DNA from: Pyrrhosoma nymphula | Lineage: Eukaryota > Arthropoda > Insecta > Odonata > Coenagrionidae | DNA length: 64,000 nucleotides | Direction: 5' to 3' | Assembly (NCBI GenBank): GCA_963573305.1 | Contig: OY754329.1 | Location: forward strand, 82,146,576 to 82,210,575 | In this document: positions 13,454 to 23,150 of the stretch, piece by piece | Position numbering within the stretch: position 1 is the stretch's first letter | Layout: every line of letters begins with the position of its first letter | Notes under the pieces: model-generated | The model's input: the letters and a program-made list of their open reading frames with translations, nothing else | Databases searched by the model: none | What the model was told of the DNA's origin: nothing | Position numbers and translations under genes: made by a program

Positions 13454-13496
13454 AAATTTCAGAAGACAAGGCCGTAAGCCTTGTCTTCTGAAATTT
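13454..13496. repeat. 19-bp perfect hairpin, only in unit 1
   Basis: Arms 13454-13472 and 13478-13496 are exact reverse complements separated by the 5-base loop CGTAA. In unit 2 (about 47975-47998) only the right-hand arm and its flank exist. The left arm therefore arose in unit 1 as a short inverted duplication, or was lost in unit 2. This is a local rearrangement scar and shows no T-run expected of a terminator. Confidence 0.8.
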
Positions 13497-13729
13497 CTCC
13501 GGGGTATCGTAAGTTGATGTATCAATCAACAAGTATCTGGACAACTGAAATTGTTAATGCCGCAATGAAAGGCATGACGGCGCATCGAGGAGTTACTAAA
13601 CAACGCAAACATCGTATCTGGTGAAGTTCGGAATTCTCTGGAACGAAAAACAATTTGGCTAGTAAGGTTGATAATTCCTTTGAGTTATACCTTAATGCAT
13701 ATTAGTCATGTATTTTTTCCCCTCTTGTT

Positions 13730-14060
13730 ATTTACATGCGTTATTCTTTCGGCGTACTTGTTGTGACTAAGCAACTGCTACTTAAGCCGTGTCCGAAACG
13801 GCACCTAAGGGCCCGTGAAGTGCACTTCGAAGGTGGCGGCCATCTCGCAAAGGGTGTCCGTAACGTTAGGGGCCGCGAGAAGGGCCCTTGGGAAGGGGTC
13901 GGAGCGAAGGGCGCAAGCGATGCACACTTTCAACCCCTTCTCGTTGCGCTTCAAGCCATCTTGAGGCGGAGTATCATGGGACTTGTTTTGTGATTGGAGC
14001 TTTTGTACTGGGCTTCAAAGTGCGGCGGAATAAATTTGATGGTTATATATTGCCATGGTG
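13730..14060. repeat. GC-rich block of unknown origin, present in both units
   Basis: About 330 bp with much higher GC than the surroundings (for example AAGGGCCCGTGAAG and GGGGCCGCGAGAAGGGCCC). It is repeated at about 48235-48560 in unit 2. An 85-codon frame is open in both copies and differs only by substitutions, but its composition follows the GC-rich DNA and it matches nothing I know. It is likely an old inserted element (MITE-like) or part of an element's 5' region; no clear terminal repeats were recognised. Confidence 0.45.
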
Positions 14061-14214
14061 ATCCCTTTTTCTCCAAATTTGACTTGGATTCTAGTTGGTT
14101 TCTAGGATTTTCAGTACTACTACATTAAAAATATTATATTGATGTTTCACATGAAATATTTATCACTCACAATTTAGAAATAATGTTAAAATGCCAATAA
14201 AAAGTATTTAATTC

Positions 14215-14407
14215 TGTTAAGTATATGATACATTAATCATTGTATAGAGACCCTATACGAGCTTATTTATAAATATGTAGCCGGGAGCATCACACATTGT
14301 TGGTATATGTTTAGTTAGTACCAGTTTGTACGTTATCAGAGTTAATAAAGGTTAAGTTGATTTCAATGTAGAGACTGGAACTTCTATTTCTTTTCCACAC
14401 CTCAACA
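14215..14407 (+). repeat. 5' LTR of the copia element
   Basis: The repeat starts TGTTAAGTATATG and ends CCTCAACA, giving the TG...CA ends of an LTR of 193 bp. It is followed directly by TGGTAGCAGGACCG (14408-14421), a plausible primer-binding site of the copia type, which uses an initiator methionine tRNA fragment. The left host junction is exact: the flank up to 14214 matches 48752 of unit 2, which then continues without the element. No matching 3' LTR exists in the window. Confidence 0.85.
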
Positions 14408-14465
14408 TGGTAGCAGGACCGTGGTTATTATAGGAATTATCGTTGGAAATACGAGTACGAATAAA

Positions 14466-17400
14466 ATGGCGAAAAATGAAGTTACAATTCCGGTGTTTGA
14501 TGGAGAGGACTATGGAATGTGGAAGAAAAGAATAACAATGTTTCTAAGATTTAAAAAGTGTGAAGAAGTAATACTGAGATCCAAGACAATCACAGATAGT
14601 AGTGACTGGGACGAAAGCGAACTGAAAGCAATGAATTATATATATAGTGCTATTTCAAATAGACAGCTAGAGTTCGTGTGTGATAAATCAACAGCGTATG
14701 AAATTATGAAGAAGTTTGATATCTTATACCTAAAAGAGTCAACGGCTTTACAAATTGTGTACCGAAACAAGTTAGAAAAACTGAGGCTAAAGGATTACAG
14801 TGACTCTTCAACCTTCTTCAGTGATTTCGAAAAAATGGTCAATGAGCTGAAAAATGCGGGTGCGAGTGTGTCCGAAAAAGAGAAGTTAAATTACATGTTA
14901 AATACATTGCCAGAATCTTACTGTTACATTGGTGATTTAATTGATATGTTAAAAGAGGAAGATCAAACTGCAGACTACGTGAAGAGTAAAATTCAAATGG
15001 TTGAGTTGAAGCATCAAAAAGAGGAAGCTTTTGGAAGGAAATCTAATGTTTTCATGGCGGACAAGAGCAGACAGGACCGAACGTGCTTTCAATGTGGCGA
15101 AATTGGTCATATACGGAGAGATTGCAGATTTGGTGGACAATTGGCAAGCAGCAGAGGTACATGGAGATCATCACGAGCCCGACAAGGAGCCGGCAGGGGA
15201 AATCACGTCAGAGGACGTAGGAACGGTGGAAACTACGGGAACTACCGCAGTCAGCCGAGCACGGATCGCAAGGCCAATCAACAACATCAACAAGGACAGA
15301 AGAGTGATGAAAAGACCGCATGGATTACAACGGTTGATCATCATGATGCACATGTTAATAATACTAAGATAAGTAATGTAGGTTATAATGGTATAAAGTG
15401 GCTTTTGGATAGTGGTTGTACAGATCACATTATTAATGATGATAAATATTTTGAAAATTGTAAGTTACTTAAAGATCCTGTAAATGTTTATCTGGGTGAT
15501 AAGAGAGTTGTAAAAGCGACAAAAATTGGTAATGTCGTGAGTTACTTCGATGCTTTTGGAAAGAAAAATTTGGTTGATATGAAAAACATATTTTATGTTA
15601 AAGATATGCAATCAAATTTAATTAGTTATAGTAAAATAACGGAAAATAATACAATCGTTTCAAAAGGCAGGATGACAAAAATTATTGATAATTATGGTAA
15701 TGTAACAGCAGTCGCTTTGAAATATAATGGTTTGTATATTATGAAAAGTGAATTAAAATTTGCTGAATCTTTTGTAAGTAGTGCAAATAAAAGCAATTAT
15801 AATACGACTCAGAAAGAAAAGTGGCATCGTTTGTTGGGCCATGTAAATTTTAAATATTTAGATACTTTATGTAAAGAACAATTGTTGAAGGGTATTCCAA
15901 AAGAGCTTGAATCAGAGTTTATGAAATGCAAAACGTGTATTGAAAATAAGATGCATAATATTCCTTTTGAAAATAACCGAGAAAAGGCAAAAAATATTTT
16001 GGAAATTGTTCATACAGATATTTGTGGACCTTTTCAAACAACTGGTCCTAAAGATGAAAAGTACTTTGTTTCGTTTATTGATGATTATAGTAAAATTGCT
16101 AAAGTGTATATTATGAAATCCAAAGCAGAAGTATTTGATTGCGTTGTTCAATATGTAAATGAAAGTGAAAATTTAACTGGAAAGAAGGTCAAATTTCTGA
16201 GATATGATAATGGTAAAGAATATTTGAATGGTAATATATATAGGTTTGCTAAAGAAAGAGGTATTGTTATTAACAATTGCCCGGCTTATGTACATGAATT
16301 AGATGGAACCGCAGAACGTTTTAATAGAACTATAATGGATATGTCACGTTGTTTATTAGCGGAAGCAAATGTACATAAAAGACATTGGCCTGAAATAGTC
16401 TGTGCAGCAACTTATTTAAAAAATCGTACCTTAGCTAATACTGTAGAAAGAAAAACGCATTATGAAATATATTTTGGTAAGAAACCGGATGTTTCAAATT
16501 TGCGGTTATACGGTAGTAAAGTTTTTGTAAGAAAACCAGAACAAAAGAGATTTTCCAAATGGGACAAAAAGGCTGATATGGGAATCTTAATAGGTTACAG
16601 TGACGTTGGGTATAGGGTACTTTTGGATAATAGAGTCATAGTTGCTAGACATGTTAATATTGTTGATGAGAATGAGAAATGTATTGGTTTAAGTGAAGGT
16701 GAATCTGATAATGAGAATAATGAAGATGATAGAGATTCTGATAATGACTCTTTGGATGAAAGTTTTGAAAGTACTGATGGAAATGAGAATGATAGAATCA
16801 AAAAGTCTGAACATCAAAATGAACTTGAAATTCGTAGATCTCAAAGAATAAAAAATCCTCCAAAGCGATTAGATGATTATTGTGCATACAATAGTAGCAT
16901 TTTTGTAATTATGTGTAGAACTGATGTTCCTAATACATTTGAGGAGGCAATAGAATCAAATGAAAGTAAATTATGGGTAAAAGCCATGGATAAAGAAATT
17001 GATTGTTTAAAGAAATACAAAACTTGGCGATTAGTGGAAAATGTGAATAAAAATAAAATCTTGGATGTAAAATGGGTGTATACAAAAAAGTCTGATGATA
17101 CTTATAAGGCTAGATTAGTGGTAAGAGGCTTTCAGCAAACTGATGAAATTAATGATGTGTGCTCACCTGTACTCAAAATGCAAACTTTAAAAACTATATT
17201 ATCATATTGTTGTCAAATGAGCCTTTTTATTGAACAGATGGATGTTGAGACAGCTTTTTTAAATGGTGAAGTTAAATCTGAAGTATATGTCAGTCAACCG
17301 AAGGGTTTTGAAGATGGTACAAACAAGGTTTGCAAATTAATGAAAGCATTATATGGTTTAAAAGAAAGTCCTAGGGTATGGTACGAACGTCTTGATAAAT

Positions 17401-17645
17401 TTTTGATCAGTATAGGTTTTAAAAGAAGCAATCTTGATTTTTGCTTATATTCTTGTGTAAATGGAAAATATACTAAATACTTATTAATTTATGTTGATGA
17501 TTTATTAATCTGTAGTAAAAAAAATAATGAAATAAAGAGAATTATAATTTTACTGTCAGAAAAATTCAGAATGAAGGATCATGGTAAAATTAAAGAATAT
17601 CTTGGTATTAACGTAGAATATGAAGATCAAAAGGGTGAAATGTAA
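14466..17645 (+). CDS. Ty1/copia Gag-Pol polyprotein (3'-truncated)
   Basis: An open frame of 1,059 codons from ATG 14466; the AUG context and MAKNEVTIPVFDGEDYGMW fit a copia Gag start. Domains in order: Gag about residues 1-195; CCHC zinc knuckle CFQCGEIGHIRRDC about 207; aspartic protease LLDSGCTDHI about 312-322; integrase HHCC domain beginning HRLLGH about 454; integrase catalytic core with HTDICGPF, FIDDYSK and RYDNGKEY; then the copia-type reverse transcriptase with MDVETAFLNGEV, ALYGLKESPRVW and the active-site YVDD about 1009. The frame stops (TAA 17643-17645) just after YLGINVEYE, where a copia polyprotein would enter the connection and RNase H region. Reading therefore ends by a nonsense mutation. 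The core enzymes look intact but RNase H is lost, so the element is not autonomous. Confidence 0.93.
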   Translation: MAKNEVTIPVFDGEDYGMWKKRITMFLRFKKCEEVILRSKTITDSSDWDESELKAMNYIYSAISNRQLEFVCDKSTAYEIMKKFDILYLKESTALQIVYRNKLEKLRLKDYSDSSTFFSDFEKMVNELKNAGASVSEKEKLNYMLNTLPESYCYIGDLIDMLKEEDQTADYVKSKIQMVELKHQKEEAFGRKSNVFMADKSRQDRTCFQCGEIGHIRRDCRFGGQLASSRGTWRSSRARQGAGRGNHVRGRRNGGNYGNYRSQPSTDRKANQQHQQGQKSDEKTAWITTVDHHDAHVNNTKISNVGYNGIKWLLDSGCTDHIINDDKYFENCKLLKDPVNVYLGDKRVVKATKIGNVVSYFDAFGKKNLVDMKNIFYVKDMQSNLISYSKITENNTIVSKGRMTKIIDNYGNVTAVALKYNGLYIMKSELKFAESFVSSANKSNYNTTQKEKWHRLLGHVNFKYLDTLCKEQLLKGIPKELESEFMKCKTCIENKMHNIPFENNREKAKNILEIVHTDICGPFQTTGPKDEKYFVSFIDDYSKIAKVYIMKSKAEVFDCVVQYVNESENLTGKKVKFLRYDNGKEYLNGNIYRFAKERGIVINNCPAYVHELDGTAERFNRTIMDMSRCLLAEANVHKRHWPEIVCAATYLKNRTLANTVERKTHYEIYFGKKPDVSNLRLYGSKVFVRKPEQKRFSKWDKKADMGILIGYSDVGYRVLLDNRVIVARHVNIVDENEKCIGLSEGESDNENNEDDRDSDNDSLDESFESTDGNENDRIKKSEHQNELEIRRSQRIKNPPKRLDDYCAYNSSIFVIMCRTDVPNTFEEAIESNESKLWVKAMDKEIDCLKKYKTWRLVENVNKNKILDVKWVYTKKSDDTYKARLVVRGFQQTDEINDVCSPVLKMQTLKTILSYCCQMSLFIEQMDVETAFLNGEVKSEVYVSQPKGFEDGTNKVCKLMKALYGLKESPRVWYERLDKFLISIGFKRSNLDFCLYSCVNGKYTKYLLIYVDDLLICSKKNNEIKRIIILLSEKFRMKDHGKIKEYLGINVEYEDQKGEM

Positions 17646-17870
17646 TTGAGCCAAACCAAGTATATTGAGTCCTTAGCTAAAAAAATATAACTTGGAAAAT
17701 AGTAAGTTGTATAATACTCCAATGGAAGTGAGTATGAAAATTGAAAGGTGAATATTTGTGAAATGAATGATTATTATAGAAATGTTACATGAGTGTGTAT
17801 AAGAAAATGTTATAAACATGGTTAAGATTAATACTGATGATAATGTTGCTGATATTTTCACAAAAGCATT
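17646..17870 (+). pseudogene. Remnant of copia RNase H end
   Basis: Past the stop at 17643-17645 the same protein can still be followed in shifted frame (SQTKYIESLAKK, then a one-base shift and YNTPMEVSMKIE). A large piece of RNase H is missing. At about 17821-17868 VKINTDDNVADIFTKAF appears, which is the conserved end of copia RNase H. The element is then cut at 17870, exactly where the left arm of the large inverted repeat starts. No 3' polypurine tract or 3' LTR follows. Confidence 0.85.
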
Positions 17871-18129
17871 CAATCAGTGGGCTGGCATTAGTGCGATGAA
17901 TCTAGAACCATGTGTACACCCCAGTTCCGAGAATTACGATTGGATGGATAGCCATAAGTTGAAGTATAAGACCGGGTTTCCCGTGGTGACCATGGACATT
18001 GAACATTCACGCCGAAAAAGTTTTAAGTGATGCATTGTAAGAGCTAAATGTAGTAGCACATATATACCCATCACTCCGTTCCCTTTTGTGTTAGACATAG
18101 TCTGATAAAGTTCAATTGTCGCTGATAAG

Positions 18130-18475
18130 TAGGGACCCTGAAAAGTGGTAAATAAACTCGAGGGAAAGCGGTGTAATAATCATAGCCCCAGCGGTGCAAA
18201 AATCGCAAATTTCATGCTCCAGCGGTGAAGAAATATTTACATGTTTCTCAATTAAAACAAACAAAGAATTGTATTAGAGGCATAAATTGATATATCTTAC
18301 TTATTCTATCAAATCTTCATTGATAGTCAGCAAAATACACGCCATTACAAAGGTGACTCAATGGCCACCCAGCCTGTGAGGACTGTGTTGTGTGGGTTGC
18401 CTATCGCAAATTTTCTTGGTACTGCTTCTTTGTATATTCAAAGCATAATGTGTAGGGACCCTGAAAAGTGGTAAA
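18130..18475. mobile_element. Two hAT-type termini (TAGGGACCCTGAAAAGTGG) in the left arm
   Basis: Identical 19-base terminal motifs start at 18130 and 18453, both facing right. Their mirror copies end at 22827 and 22504 in the right arm. The space between them is about 323 bp and has hAT-like subterminal repeats (AGCGGTG three times at 18168-18225). The pattern reads as one hAT end nested beside another. The 8 bases outside the outer ends (CTGATAAG left, CTTATCAG right) are reverse complements, not direct repeats. They therefore result from the inverted duplication and not from one insertion event. Confidence 0.75.
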
Positions 18476-18667
18476 AATGGTCAAGGGAAAGTGTAAAAAA
18501 ATCGATTATCATAGTGAAAGCAGGTTAAAAATCTTGAATTTCATGAAACGGGTAAAAAGAAAAAGTTGTAAGATATAACCATTTATAAATATATAAAATG
18601 AGAGATAAATATATAAATAAATTACATAAGAAATAACATATACATGAATTACATATCGTGGCATAAC

Positions 18668-19187
18668 TTAGTCACATGAAGAGCCAAAGATTATGTAAAG
18701 CTGTATTTCCAAAGTTTCTGGGGAAGCATTAGTTCTCAAATCACTTAGTATATTTCCATATGAAATAGGCCGCTCACAGTCCACATTTGAACATGGAACC
18801 CACAATACCTTTACACAAGGTTCCACAAACTCACTATTGTCTCCCTTGATGCTCAGAAATGTATGGAGCACATCAACTTTCTTACCATGTTGCAATTTTT
18901 CTTTTGCAGTAGATTGTATGCACAAAGATCCAGTAAGTAGCACTGTTCTGTCGAGTTTATTCATGAAATTAATGGATGCTGCTGTCTGCGCAAGGGATGC
19001 TTCAGTGTTTTGGATAATGTTCTTCACATCAAATAATTTTCCCAAACTTAAAGACAAGTTCTGGGCAGTATCTGGTGTTAAAAGCCTAGTTAACTTAACC
19101 TCACACAAACTCCCTAGATTTGTGAACAGTTGTATTAACTCTCCCCTCCTTACCACTGACTTAAGGTTATTAATGGCAGAAGTTGTC
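18668..19187 (-). pseudogene. hAT transposase C-terminal part, inverted duplicate
   Basis: The minus-strand frame carries the same C-terminal sequence as the plus-strand copy ending at 22289, including VPCSNVDCERPISYGNILSD and SPETLEIQLYIIFGS, the hAT dimerisation region. The usual Ser-Glu-Arg-Phe-Ser is here CERPIS, so even this motif is altered. It is a fragment of an inverted duplication with no N-terminal domains and is not a working gene. Confidence 0.88.
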
Positions 19188-20407
19188 GTTGGCAGAAGTT
19201 GTCAAAAAGCTGAAATTTCGTGAATGGGTTTATTTCGCGAATTTTTTTAAAAGAGCATATAAGTTGTTATTTTGATGTTTTAAGCCCTAATAAGTTAAAA
19301 TTTGCCATTTTAACATTAACGAAATTCACCGAAATTTCGCGAATAACTTTTCTTTAGCGAAATTTAAAGGTATTTGGCTGTTAGTGCGATATTTGGCGCG
19401 AAATTTTACTTTTTTAAATCCTATCGTAAGATATTTTTAGAAAATAAAACATTTCTTTAAGTTTTATTTTGATATGTATGTAAAACGCGTAATGAAAGTC
19501 GCCGTCCCATTTGGTGACAAATTTTTTGCAAACTCATGGTGTGAAATAAATAAATAATTATTATTAACGTGACCTCGCCGCTTCATCAGTCTGATGATGC
19601 ACGTAACTATGATATCTGCGTATATCTCCCTAGATCGCATTCATGGTGGCGCGGTTGGGCACATCGTTTTCGTCGCGCCGCCGAAATATGACCTGCGTAG
19701 TATTTATCCCGATGGATTCTTCAAAACAGTTGCCATTCAAGCAATTGCGCTTATGGAAGATGATTTCAGAAAGTCTGCGCATAGCATTAATTGGACCAAT
19801 AACTACGCTAGACAAGAGTATCTTAAATGTGTTAGCGGTTGGGCGAAGAGCCAAATAAAGTTGTCAATTGGACGTAATAATCGCGCGATCTTATTCAAAG
19901 AGCGCTCTACCTAAGCTGTGACTGACGGGTCGTAATTACTCCTTGTGTAGACAAAATGAGTTATTTCAGGATAAACTAACGGATTCACTGACTTATGTTG
20001 AGTACATTATGTTGCCGACTTTATGAAATGACTCCGGCGCGACGGCAATCACGCCGCAGCGAACTGATTCGGCGCCCGTGGCGGAGGGTCAGCGGCTGGA
20101 GAGTCGCCGGCATGGAGGGGCGGTAAAAAGTACAAGATGGGGACAAACTAATATTTCCGTATGATGCGGCGCATTATTTGTCCCGAAAGAAATTTTTAAA
20201 AATTAAGTCAGGCAAGCCCGCATTAATTCTCATTTCGAATAAGTTGCGGCGACGCCGGCGCGACGGGGAGGTACCTACAAAAGACAAGTCTTCTCAGGCA
20301 GATATTTCCGATTCTCAGTAGCTCTGGATGAACTAGTGTCACCACACGTTTATACTTAGTTCAATCGGATCTACTGTAGATCAGAAAAAGAATCTCTGTA
20401 GACCATA
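19188..20407 (+). mobile_element. 5' non-coding part of the hAT element
   Basis: The unique centre of the inverted repeat. At 19210-19410 there are five or more copies of a short palindromic motif of the type TTTCGCGAA or GCGAAATT, compatible with subterminal transposase-binding repeats. From 20035 to 20290 it is GC-rich (GGCGCGACGGCAATC, GGCGACGCCGGCGCGACGG). A 106-codon frame at 19594-19914 is open but unrecognised; overlapping frames on both strands are also open, so I do not call it a gene. The expected 5' terminal repeat is not found; the left arm takes its place. Confidence 0.6.
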
Positions 20408-22289
20408 ATGCCGAAAACTGTCAGCATCTTTGATCGCCAAAAGGAGTTTTTGTAAGGGATGGTTAATATATATTTGACGCAAGAAGCAAAATCATGATGT
20501 GCGAATTTTGTAACATCCGAGTTGACTGGAAGAGAAAATATTCCATCGTTAAGCTAATAAGGAGCAGCAGCAAGCACATTAATTACGTCCAAATATCGAA
20601 AAATGTTGAAGGACGACGACGGACGTTGAATAAGCGACAAATTGTCCATATCAGACACAATCAGCAATGCAAAAAAGTCAAGCAAGAAAAAGAGGAATTT
20701 ATTTATGACCCAGTTAGTAATCTGACTTTTTGTTTATGCCTTTTATGTCTATTAATTTTCCGAGGGATTTCCTCCAGCACCCCTGATTCGTTGAGACGAA
20801 TTGCATATTGCATACCTACTTTAGCAACTGCACTTCGCATGCAGCAAGACTTTATTTTGTTGAAAATTTGGGAATAACTGCAGGAGCAGGAAACATTCCA
20901 GGTGCTGACACCTGCAGTGCAAAATATACTCCACAAGTTGCCAAAAGAGAAAGGAGCAGATAAAGGCATCAGAGTAAAGGCCAACAATTTGCAATAATGT
21001 GTGATAAGACCACTGACAGGAAGGGTCTGTGTGTATTCATTGTCTTGCTAAGGATACTGTCCTGCACCGTGGAGCAGGAGATCTTTGTAGGGGCAGTTAA
21101 AATGCTACAACAGGCAAATGCATCTGAATGCTTCAGAGCTGTAATGGCTGTAATACAAGAATTTGATATTTCTAACCACAATTTCATAGCTTTGGTAACA
21201 GATTCTGTTAGATACATGACTTTGTGTGCCCAAATGTGTAACGTTCTCTACCCTGCAATGACACACGTTTAGTGTTGGGCCCATTAGCTGAATCTTGCAG
21301 CCAATTTGTTTTCTACAGAGCTTCATGACTTGAATTTATGAGTGTCCAATGGAAAAATGTTCTTTCTCAACGCTAGAAAGAGTAAACATAGATATATTTC
21401 TTTCGTAAAACAGCGCTATCCAGAAGATGAATCAAAGACAACTGCTTTTCCATCACCAGTCACGACAAGATGGAATTCTCGGTTCAAGTCAGCAATTTAT
21501 ATTGGGGAACATATTCAGGATACGGCAGACTTTAGCAAGACTGTGGATGAGGGAGGTGTTGCAGTGAAATACATAGCTAAATTAGAAGAGCAAAACATTC
21601 AAATAATCAAAGCTAGTGGAACTTTTCTCAAAGAATATGGGCAACAGATAATTGACTCCATCGTCACCTTAGAGGGATCATCATTTCCTTTCATACATAA
21701 GTTGCAAAGTAGAATTGATGGCCAACTTCACAATTTTAAGATAGTTAGTAAAAGTGTATTAGGCAGTCAGACAACTTCTGACATTAATAACCTTAAGTCA
21801 GTGGTAAGGAGGGGAGAGTTAATACAACTGTTCACAAATCTAGGGAGTTTGTGTGAGGTTAAGTTAACTAGGCTTTTAACACCAGATACTGCCCAGAACT
21901 TGTCTTTAAGTTTGGGAAAATTATTTGATGTGAAGAACATTATCCAAAACACTGAAGCATCCCTTGCGCAGACAGCAGCATCCATTAATTTCATGAATAA
22001 ACTCGACAGAACAGTGCTACTTACTGGATCTTTGTGCATACAATCTACTGCAAAAGAAAAATTGCAACATGGTAAGAAAGTTGATGTGCTCCATACATTT
22101 CTGAGCATCAAGGGAGACAATAGTGAGTTTGTGGAACCTTGTGTAAAGGTATTGTGGGTTCCATGTTCAAATGTGGACTGTGAGCGGCCTATTTCATATG
22201 GAAATATACTAAGTGATTTGAGAACTAATGCTTCCCCAGAAACTTTGGAAATACAGCTTTACATAATCTTTGGCTCTTCATGTGACTAA
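20408..22289 (+). pseudogene. hAT-family transposase, decayed
   Basis: The frame begins at ATG 20408 (MPKTVSIFDRQKEFL) and stops almost at once. It resumes with MCEFCNIRVDWKRK and SSSKH (20494-20580), a BED-type zinc finger (two Cys, then His), and a basic region. The RNase H-like catalytic core follows with CDKTTDRKGLCVFIVLLRIL (from 20999, first Asp) and FIALVTDSVRYM (about 21185, second Asp). A long open frame at 21342-22289 has the TRWNSRFKSA motif, the mostly helical insertion, and the C-terminal dimerisation region (VPCSNVDCERPISYGN). At least three frame breaks, at about 20453, 20700-20990 and 21272, kill it. The closest family I recall is the widespread arthropod hAT group related to CGGBP1-like zinc-finger proteins; that placement is inference. 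Confidence 0.88.
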
Positions 22290-23087
22290 GTTATGCCACG
22301 ATATGTAATTCATGTATATGTTATTTCTTATGTAATTTATTTATATATTTATCTCTCATTTTATATATTTATAAATGGTTATATCTTACAACTTTTTCTT
22401 TTTACCCGTTTCATGAAATTCAAGATTTTTAACCTGCTTTCACTATGATAATCGATTTTTTTACACTTTCCCTTGACCATTTTTACCACTTTTCAGGGTC
22501 CCTACACATTATGCTTTGAATATACAAAGAAGCAGTACCAAGAAAATTTGCGATAGGCAACCCACACAACACAGTCCTCACAGGCTGGGTGGCCATTGAG
22601 TCACCTTTGTAATGGCGTGTATTTTGCTGACTATCAATGAAGATTTGATAGAATAAGTAAGATATATCAATTTATGCCTCTAATACAATTCTTTGTTTGT
22701 TTTAATTGAGAAACATGTAAATATTTCTTCACCGCTGGAGCATGAAATTTGCGATTTTTGCACCGCTGGGGCTATGATTATTACACCGCTTTCCCTCGAG
22801 TTTATTTACCACTTTTCAGGGTCCCTACTTATCAGCGACAATTGAACTTTATCAGACTATGTCTAACACAAAAGGGAACGGAGTGATGGGTATATATGTG
22901 CTACTACATTTAGCTCTTACAATGCATCACTTAAAACTTTTTCGGCGTGAATGTTCAATGTCCATGGTCACCACGGGAAACCCGGTATTATACTTCAACT
23001 TATAGCTATCCATCCAATCGTAATTCTCGGAACTGGGGTGTACACATGGTTCTAGATTCATCGTACTAATGCCAGCCCACTGATTGA
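21770..23087 (+). repeat. Right arm of the 1.32-kb inverted repeat
   Basis: The arm mirrors 17870-19187. It contains the end of the hAT transposase, the inner hAT terminus (ending 22504), the outer terminus (ending 22827), and host DNA from 22828 that continues uninterrupted into the GrB region. The host part also matches 53240-53500 of unit 2, which lacks both hAT pieces. The right arm is therefore in the ancestral location and orientation and the left arm is the copy. Confidence 0.93.
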
Positions 23088-23150
23088 AAATCTTGCTCTA
23101 AAAGGCTATGGAGAATCCTCCAAGAAATTAAGTTTTTTCAACACGATCTT
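23030..23150 (+). pseudogene. Receptor exon fragment upstream of GrB1
   Basis: A short piece reads like the GrB second membrane segment and loop: GVYTWF, a stop, IHRTNASPLIENLALKGYG. Compare VYTWFQFHRAKIGQLIKNLA in the intact GrB1' exon. It is also present at about 53440-53550 in unit 2 and, inverted, at 17870-17930. It is a relic of another tandem GrB gene, older than the unit duplication. Confidence 0.75.

Larger units (their letters stand above)
8965..13730. other. Shared non-coding spacer of unit 1
   Basis: The interval is colinear with 43514-48234 of unit 2 at high identity, with many short indels. Frames found here (for example near 9531-9845 and 11428-11634) start alike in the two units but break at different indels, so I do not accept them as genes. 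In its first part (9000-9180) there is a GC-richer block that may be part of an old element. It contains the palindromes and hairpin listed separately. Confidence 0.6.
17870..19187 (-). repeat. Left arm of a 1.32-kb inverted repeat (hAT 3' end plus Gr flank, inverted)
   Basis: This arm is the reverse complement of 21770-23087. Both arms are 1,318 bp by my count, with only a handful of substitutions seen (for example near 17894, 17955, 17971 and 19174). Read on the minus strand it holds the C-terminal part of the hAT transposase, the element's 3' terminus, a further hAT-type terminus, and about 250 bp of host DNA including a Gr relic. The presence of host flank shows this is a duplicated and inverted chromosomal segment rather than a normal transposon terminal repeat. 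The spacer between the arms is 2,582 bp. Confidence 0.93.

Noticed and set aside
16595..16801. Minus-strand serine-rich frame inside the copia polyprotein
   Set aside because: It is the antisense shadow of the acidic linker between integrase and reverse transcriptase.
19594..19914. 106-codon frame in the hAT 5' region
   Set aside because: Frames on both strands are open over the same interval, it has no known motif, and there is only one copy for comparison. Left as unrecognised.
18122..22835. Reading the hAT foldback as one simple insertion with target duplication
   Set aside because: The 8 bases outside the two outer termini are reverse complements (CTGATAAG and CTTATCAG), not direct repeats, and unit 2 continues the right flank only.
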